From an uncultured Candidatus Peregrinibacteria bacterium (GTDB lineage: Bacteria > Patescibacteriota > Gracilibacteria > Peribacterales > Peribacteraceae): DNA of 7,150 nt. The position numbers and the translations under genes are program-made. The notes under the pieces were generated by a model. The model had not been told where the DNA came from and made no database searches. It was given only the letters and a program-made list of their open reading frames with translations. Positions 5,107 to 7,150 of this stretch are shown piece after piece (within the stretch, counting starts at the first letter, position 1; each line of letters starts with the position of its first letter). Location: positions 1 through 7,150 of the forward strand of contig CAIJNU010000117.1 of NCBI GenBank assembly GCA_903822115.1, in the 5' to 3' direction.

Positions 5107-6114
5107 TCAATGTGCAATTTGGCGTGAGCGCATTGCATCCACATCGGCGTATACGATGTGTGAGATTGAAGCGATGGCAGTTGCTTCATCTGAAGGGTCG
5201 GATCCGTTTGTGAGAATGCACAGAACGTAAGGTGTGATGGGATGATAGACGATTCCGCAATCGTGCAATTCGCTCTTGTTATCCGTTTGGAAAGTGCCAA
5301 ATTTGTGAGCGACGCGGACATTTTCCGGGATGCCGGCTACGATGCCGCTTGTGAAGTTCGTTTGGGAGAGGAGCTGCAGTGCATACTGAGACATGGCGTC
5401 AGACAGGTACCATGTGTTGTACAGACTGGCGAAGAGGATGGCATACGATTGCATGGAGAGCTCGCCTATTTTTCCATTCAACGTCCGAATCATTCCGAGA
5501 TCCTGGAATGTATGTTGAACCTCATTGTACTGAGGATTGTTGATGACTTCGTCCGAAAGCATCCCCGCCGACAAATTGTCGGAGTACTTGATCATCTTCT
5601 CAAGCAATTCATGGATGGTGTAAGAAGTGTTCGGTTGGATCGTTTCATTGGGTTGATCCGTATTGCTCATTCCTGGAGGAAATGAAGCCGGAGCGGTGAG
5701 GCGCTGATCGAGAAAACCCGGATAGATGTCAGCGAGGTGCAGAATGGCGATGAGAGCGGGCACTTTCATGAGGCTCGCTGCGTCGTAGGTCACGCTATCT
5801 TGAACACCGATGCGAGGGCCGCTCTTGAGATCACGAAAGAATACAGAGATGTCACTTACTCTCTTAGAGTTTTTTAAAGAAGTAACGGCATTGGCAATAT
5901 CTTCGCGCAGAGGAATGTAATTCAGTTCGCTCCTGTAAGTAGTATTGTTTTGATCGCAGAGTGCGGACTTGTTCAGCAAGTCGTAGTTCTCATGGCATGA
6001 TGTCATGAATCTCCAAGTCATGCTCGCGCCAAGCGCACATATGCAACCCAAGACAAAGATCGCCAAATATGCTCTCAGCGAACCGTGATGCCCTCGAATA
6101 GGCAGTGGAATCAC
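5107..6114 (-). CDS. Membrane-anchored serine hydrolase of the class A beta-lactamase fold
   Basis: A 335-aa protein with an N-terminal membrane helix (about 15-34) and an extracytoplasmic catalytic domain. The active-site elements appear in family order: SxxK as S114-L-M-K117 in DAASLMKVP, SDN at 178-180, and a KTG-like K271-F-G in AHKFGTF. After SDN no ExxLN omega-loop glutamate of true class A beta-lactamases is seen; a TLN at 211-213 lacks the glutamate. The better match is therefore the broad beta-lactamase-like/penicillin-binding serine hydrolase group, acting on peptidoglycan peptides or an unknown substrate, and resistance should not be assumed. The GTG start is the first usable start after an in-frame TAG. 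A purine-rich GGGGGAG sits 12 nt upstream, rather far. It converges on the CAP gene, with 10 bp between stops. Confidence 0.82.
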   Translation of the reverse strand: MIPLPIRGHHGSLRAYLAIFVLGCICALGASMTWRFMTSCHENYDLLNKSALCDQNNTTYRSELNYIPLREDIANAVTSLKNSKRVSDISVFFRDLKSGPRIGVQDSVTYDAASLMKVPALIAILHLADIYPGFLDQRLTAPASFPPGMSNTDQPNETIQPNTSYTIHELLEKMIKYSDNLSAGMLSDEVINNPQYNEVQHTFQDLGMIRTLNGKIGELSMQSYAILFASLYNTWYLSDAMSQYALQLLSQTNFTSGIVAGIPENVRVAHKFGTFQTDNKSELHDCGIVYHPITPYVLCILTNGSDPSDEATAIASISHIVYADVDAMRSRQIAH

Positions 6115-6183
6115 TTGGGTAGAGTGCTCCCCCCTATGCTCTGATTCAAGGGATCTTCCAGTCTCCCAATCTTGATTGTATTC

Positions 6184-6189
6184 AGTATA
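6184..6189 (-). promoter_or_regulatory. Minus-strand -10 element for the serine hydrolase gene
   Basis: Minus-strand TATACT (6189-6184), 5 of 6 matches to the -10 consensus. Expected start is near 6177, giving a leader of about 63 nt before the GTG at 6114. No good -35 lies at 17 bp (GTCGTC). It shares four base pairs with the plus-strand TATAAT at 6186-6191, so the two -10 boxes form one symmetric element. Confidence 0.4.
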
Positions 6190-6191
6190 AT
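6186..6191 (+). promoter_or_regulatory. Consensus -10 element (TATAAT) of the 32-aa membrane peptide gene, leaderless
   Basis: A perfect TATAAT. The base seven positions after its end is 6198, the A of the small gene's ATG, so transcription would start on the start codon. No convincing -35 is visible at 16-18 bp (CTCCCA region). A perfect -10 box placed at this distance from an ATG is the typical architecture of leaderless genes. Confidence 0.5.
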
Positions 6192-6197
6192 AAATCT

Positions 6198-6296
6198 ATG
6201 AAGACCGACGACGTAATTGGCAAAGTGGTTGTGGTGTGTTTCGTTGTGGGAGTGCTCGGCGTGTTGGCTTTTCTCTTTCTCTTCGGGATTCTCTGA
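6198..6296 (+). CDS. Small (32 aa) single-helix membrane protein, hypothetical
   Basis: ATG to TGA encodes 32 residues. The N-terminus MKTDDVIGK is polar, and the rest is an uninterrupted hydrophobic helix (about residues 10-32: VVVVCFVVGVLGV followed by LAFLFLFGIL) with one Cys at 14 and no polar tail. It is therefore predicted to be a single-pass membrane peptide ending inside or at the far face of the membrane. Support for a real gene comes from the perfect -10 box exactly spaced for a leaderless transcript and from the compositional contrast between head and helix. It has no recognised family; small regulatory membrane peptides and type I toxin-like peptides look similar. It is divergent from the serine hydrolase gene, with 83 bp between starts and an overlapping -10. 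Confidence 0.5.
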   Translation: MKTDDVIGKVVVVCFVVGVLGVLAFLFLFGIL

Positions 6297-6459
6297 GTTG
6301 AGAGTCGTTTCGCAAGCGGATACTCGATCCACTGGGCTTCGTGTTGGTATGGGTAGCGAAAAGTGTCAGCCCGGCTTCGTTCTCACTTCGGTTCGAACTA
6401 CGCCGTGGCATCCTTCCTTTGTCTCAAGCGAGCTTTATCAATGAAACAATCCCGGCGGA

Positions 6460-6479
6460 GCTTCGATCTCAATCGAAGC
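6460..6479. repeat. Perfect hairpin, 8-bp stem with CTCA loop
   Basis: GCTTCGAT (6460-6467), loop CTCA, ATCGAAGC (6472-6479). It begins 9 nt beyond the 3' CCA end of tRNA-Ile on the tRNA's strand, so it could be a 3' trailer structure or terminator stem. The minus-strand sequence after it (TCCGCCGGGATTGTTTC) has only a short T-rich part. The remainder of 6297-6459 shows no gene, repeat array or recognisable RNA. Confidence 0.5.
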
Positions 6480-6488
6480 GGAGACGGA

Positions 6489-6564
6489 TGGTGGGCGATG
6501 ATGGACTTGAACCATCGGCCTCGACATTATCAGTGTCGCGCTCTAACCACTGAGCTAATCGCCC
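6489..6564 (-). tRNA. tRNA-Ile (anticodon GAT)
   Basis: A complete 76-nt cloverleaf including encoded CCA. Acceptor stem GGGCGAT pairs with ATCGCCC. The D arm is GCTC-AGTGGTTA-GAGC. The anticodon arm is CGACA-CTGATAA-TGTCG, with anticodon GAT (DNA) reading AUC/AUU isoleucine codons. A five-base variable loop precedes the T arm GATGG-TTCAAGT-CCATC. The discriminator is A, followed by CCA. It stands alone here, not in an rRNA operon, between prs and the gene-free stretch. Confidence 0.96.
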
Positions 6565-6573
6565 GCGCAAGGT

Positions 6574-6602
6574 AGGGTACGGAGCGGAGGCGTTTGAGTC
6601 AA
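6574..6602 (-). promoter_or_regulatory. Promoter of tRNA-Ile
   Basis: On the minus strand, TTGACT (6602-6597), a 17-bp spacer and TACCCT (6579-6574). The expected start is near 6567, three bases before the mature tRNA 5' end, leaving a very short 5' leader. The position between the prs stop and the tRNA fits independent tRNA transcription. Confidence 0.6.
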
Positions 6603-6621
6603 TAATCCGAGAGGGAGTCGT

Positions 6622-7150
6622 TCAGTGCTTATAAATGTCCGTGACGCTCGTGCCGCTCTCGATGTGGCGGATTACTTCTGCGAGGAGGGGGGCGATGGGG
6701 AGAATGGTGAGGTTGGGGATCATGCCGGGGTCGAGCGGCAAGCTGTCGGTGACGATGATCTCCGTGAATGCGGCTTTTCGAAGGTTCTCCTTTGCGTTGC
6801 CCGAGAGGACGGCGTGAGTGGCGACGGCGTACATCTCCTCGTTGGCTCCGGCCTGCAGCAGCGCCTGTTTGGCCGATACGAGCGTGCCGGCGGTGTCGAT
6901 GAGATCGTCGAAGAGGATGCAGGTCTTGCCCCCAATCTCACCGACCACCTCGAGGATTTCCGCCTCATGGTGTGCGGGGCGCGTCTTGTGGAGGATGGCG
7001 AGATCCGCGTCGATCAAATCGGCGAACTTCTTCGCGCGCTTCGCTCCGCCGGCGTCGGGAGCGACGACGATCGGATCCTTCAGCTTCTTCTTCTGGATGT
7101 AGTTGCGGAAGATGGGGCGAGCGGCGAGCGAATCGGCGGGGATGGTGAAG
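6622..7150 (-). CDS. prs: Ribose-phosphate pyrophosphokinase (PRPP synthase), 5' part outside the window
   Basis: The visible 175 codons are the C-terminal half of an enzyme that makes PRPP from ribose 5-phosphate and ATP, the precursor for purines, pyrimidines, histidine and NAD. The frame is open to the window edge, so a TTG at 7017 is not the true start. Visible family landmarks, in order: FTIPADSL, the VVAPDAGGAKRAKKFA segment, LHKTRP (family usually DKRRP), the PRPP-binding loop CILFDDLIDTAGT, THAVLSGNA (family THGVLSG), and the C-terminal EVIRHIESGTSVTDIYKH. Relative to a usual length of about 315 aa, roughly 140 residues are missing. The gene ends in TGA, 57 bp upstream of the tRNA's 5' end, on the same strand. 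Confidence 0.95.
   Translation of the reverse strand, partial: FTIPADSLAARPIFRNYIQKKKLKDPIVVAPDAGGAKRAKKFADLIDADLAILHKTRPAHHEAEILEVVGEIGGKTCILFDDLIDTAGTLVSAKQALLQAGANEEMYAVATHAVLSGNAKENLRKAAFTEIIVTDSLPLDPGMIPNLTILPIAPLLAEVIRHIESGTSVTDIYKH

Noticed and set aside
5086..5118. 9-bp direct repeat ATGTGCAAT (5086-5094 and 5110-5118) between the convergent genes
   Set aside because: It is short, lies mostly within the two coding ends, and has no associated structure; chance is a sufficient explanation.
5242..5685. 147-aa plus-strand frame
   Set aside because: It lies entirely antisense to the SxxK/SDN-containing serine hydrolase, with no promoter or start context of its own.
6111..6332. Minus-strand 73-aa frame overlapping the serine hydrolase start by GTGA, as a small cotranscribed gene
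   Set aside because: It is antisense to the 32-aa membrane peptide, runs through both -10 elements, and has a biased low-information composition. The overlap looks accidental.
6392..6410. GGTTCGAAC as a T-arm of a second tRNA
   Set aside because: The flanking bases do not pair to form a T stem, and no acceptor or anticodon arm can be built around it.
6489..6564. tRNA-Ile as an attachment site for an integrated element covering the envelope genes
   Set aside because: No direct repeat of the tRNA 3' end and no integrase or transposase is visible in the window.
6341..6575. Plus-strand frames of about 70 aa crossing the tRNA
   Set aside because: These are the usual spurious peptides translated antisense to a tRNA (the DDGLEPS / DLNHRP type).
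1..7150. CRISPR arrays, insertion sequences, rRNA, riboswitches
   Set aside because: No regularly spaced repeats, transposase motifs, terminal inverted repeats, rRNA segments or recognisable riboswitch cores were seen on either strand.

Overview
This 7.15 kb window looks like a chromosomal segment of a bacterium with a compact, mixed-GC genome. It joins conserved DNA-maintenance genes to a block of poorly characterised envelope proteins. Mixed signs point to a Patescibacteria/CPR-like lineage, possibly related to Peribacteria or Peregrinibacteria: most starts lack Shine-Dalgarno sites, -10 boxes sit directly on start codons, and small secreted or anchored proteins of no recognised family are present. 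That placement is inference only. TGA, TAA and TAG all end recognisable genes, so the TGA=Gly code of Gracilibacteria does not apply.

Left part (1-2222): the last codons of a probable dnaN (beta clamp) are followed by a weak terminator, then an RppH-like Nudix hydrolase and recF. The Nudix gene appears to be transcribed from a promoter that places +1 on its ATG. recF ends in a 17-bp tail-to-tail overlap with ruvC on the minus strand. The theme is replication, recombinational repair and nucleotide/RNA-end metabolism.

Middle part (2247-6296): a divergent promoter region with overlapping -35 elements separates ruvC from a run of extracytoplasmic proteins. These are a 515-aa membrane-anchored protein of unknown family, a small Tyr/Asn-rich secreted protein, a membrane-anchored CAP/SCP-domain protein broken by one in-frame TAA, a membrane-anchored class A beta-lactamase-fold serine hydrolase on the minus strand, and a 32-aa single-helix membrane peptide. 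The hydrolase and the peptide diverge from a symmetric double -10 element. Convincing sigma70-type promoters precede the individual plus-strand genes, so this is a set of separate units rather than one operon.

Right part (6297-7150): a gene-free stretch of about 190 bases contains a perfect hairpin. It is followed, on the minus strand, by tRNA-Ile(GAT) with encoded CCA and its own promoter, and by the 3' part of prs (PRPP synthase), cut by the window edge.

The points most worth checking are the CAP gene stop codon, the leaderless-start pattern, the 32-aa membrane peptide with its bidirectional promoter, and the unusual Tyr/Asn-rich secreted protein.
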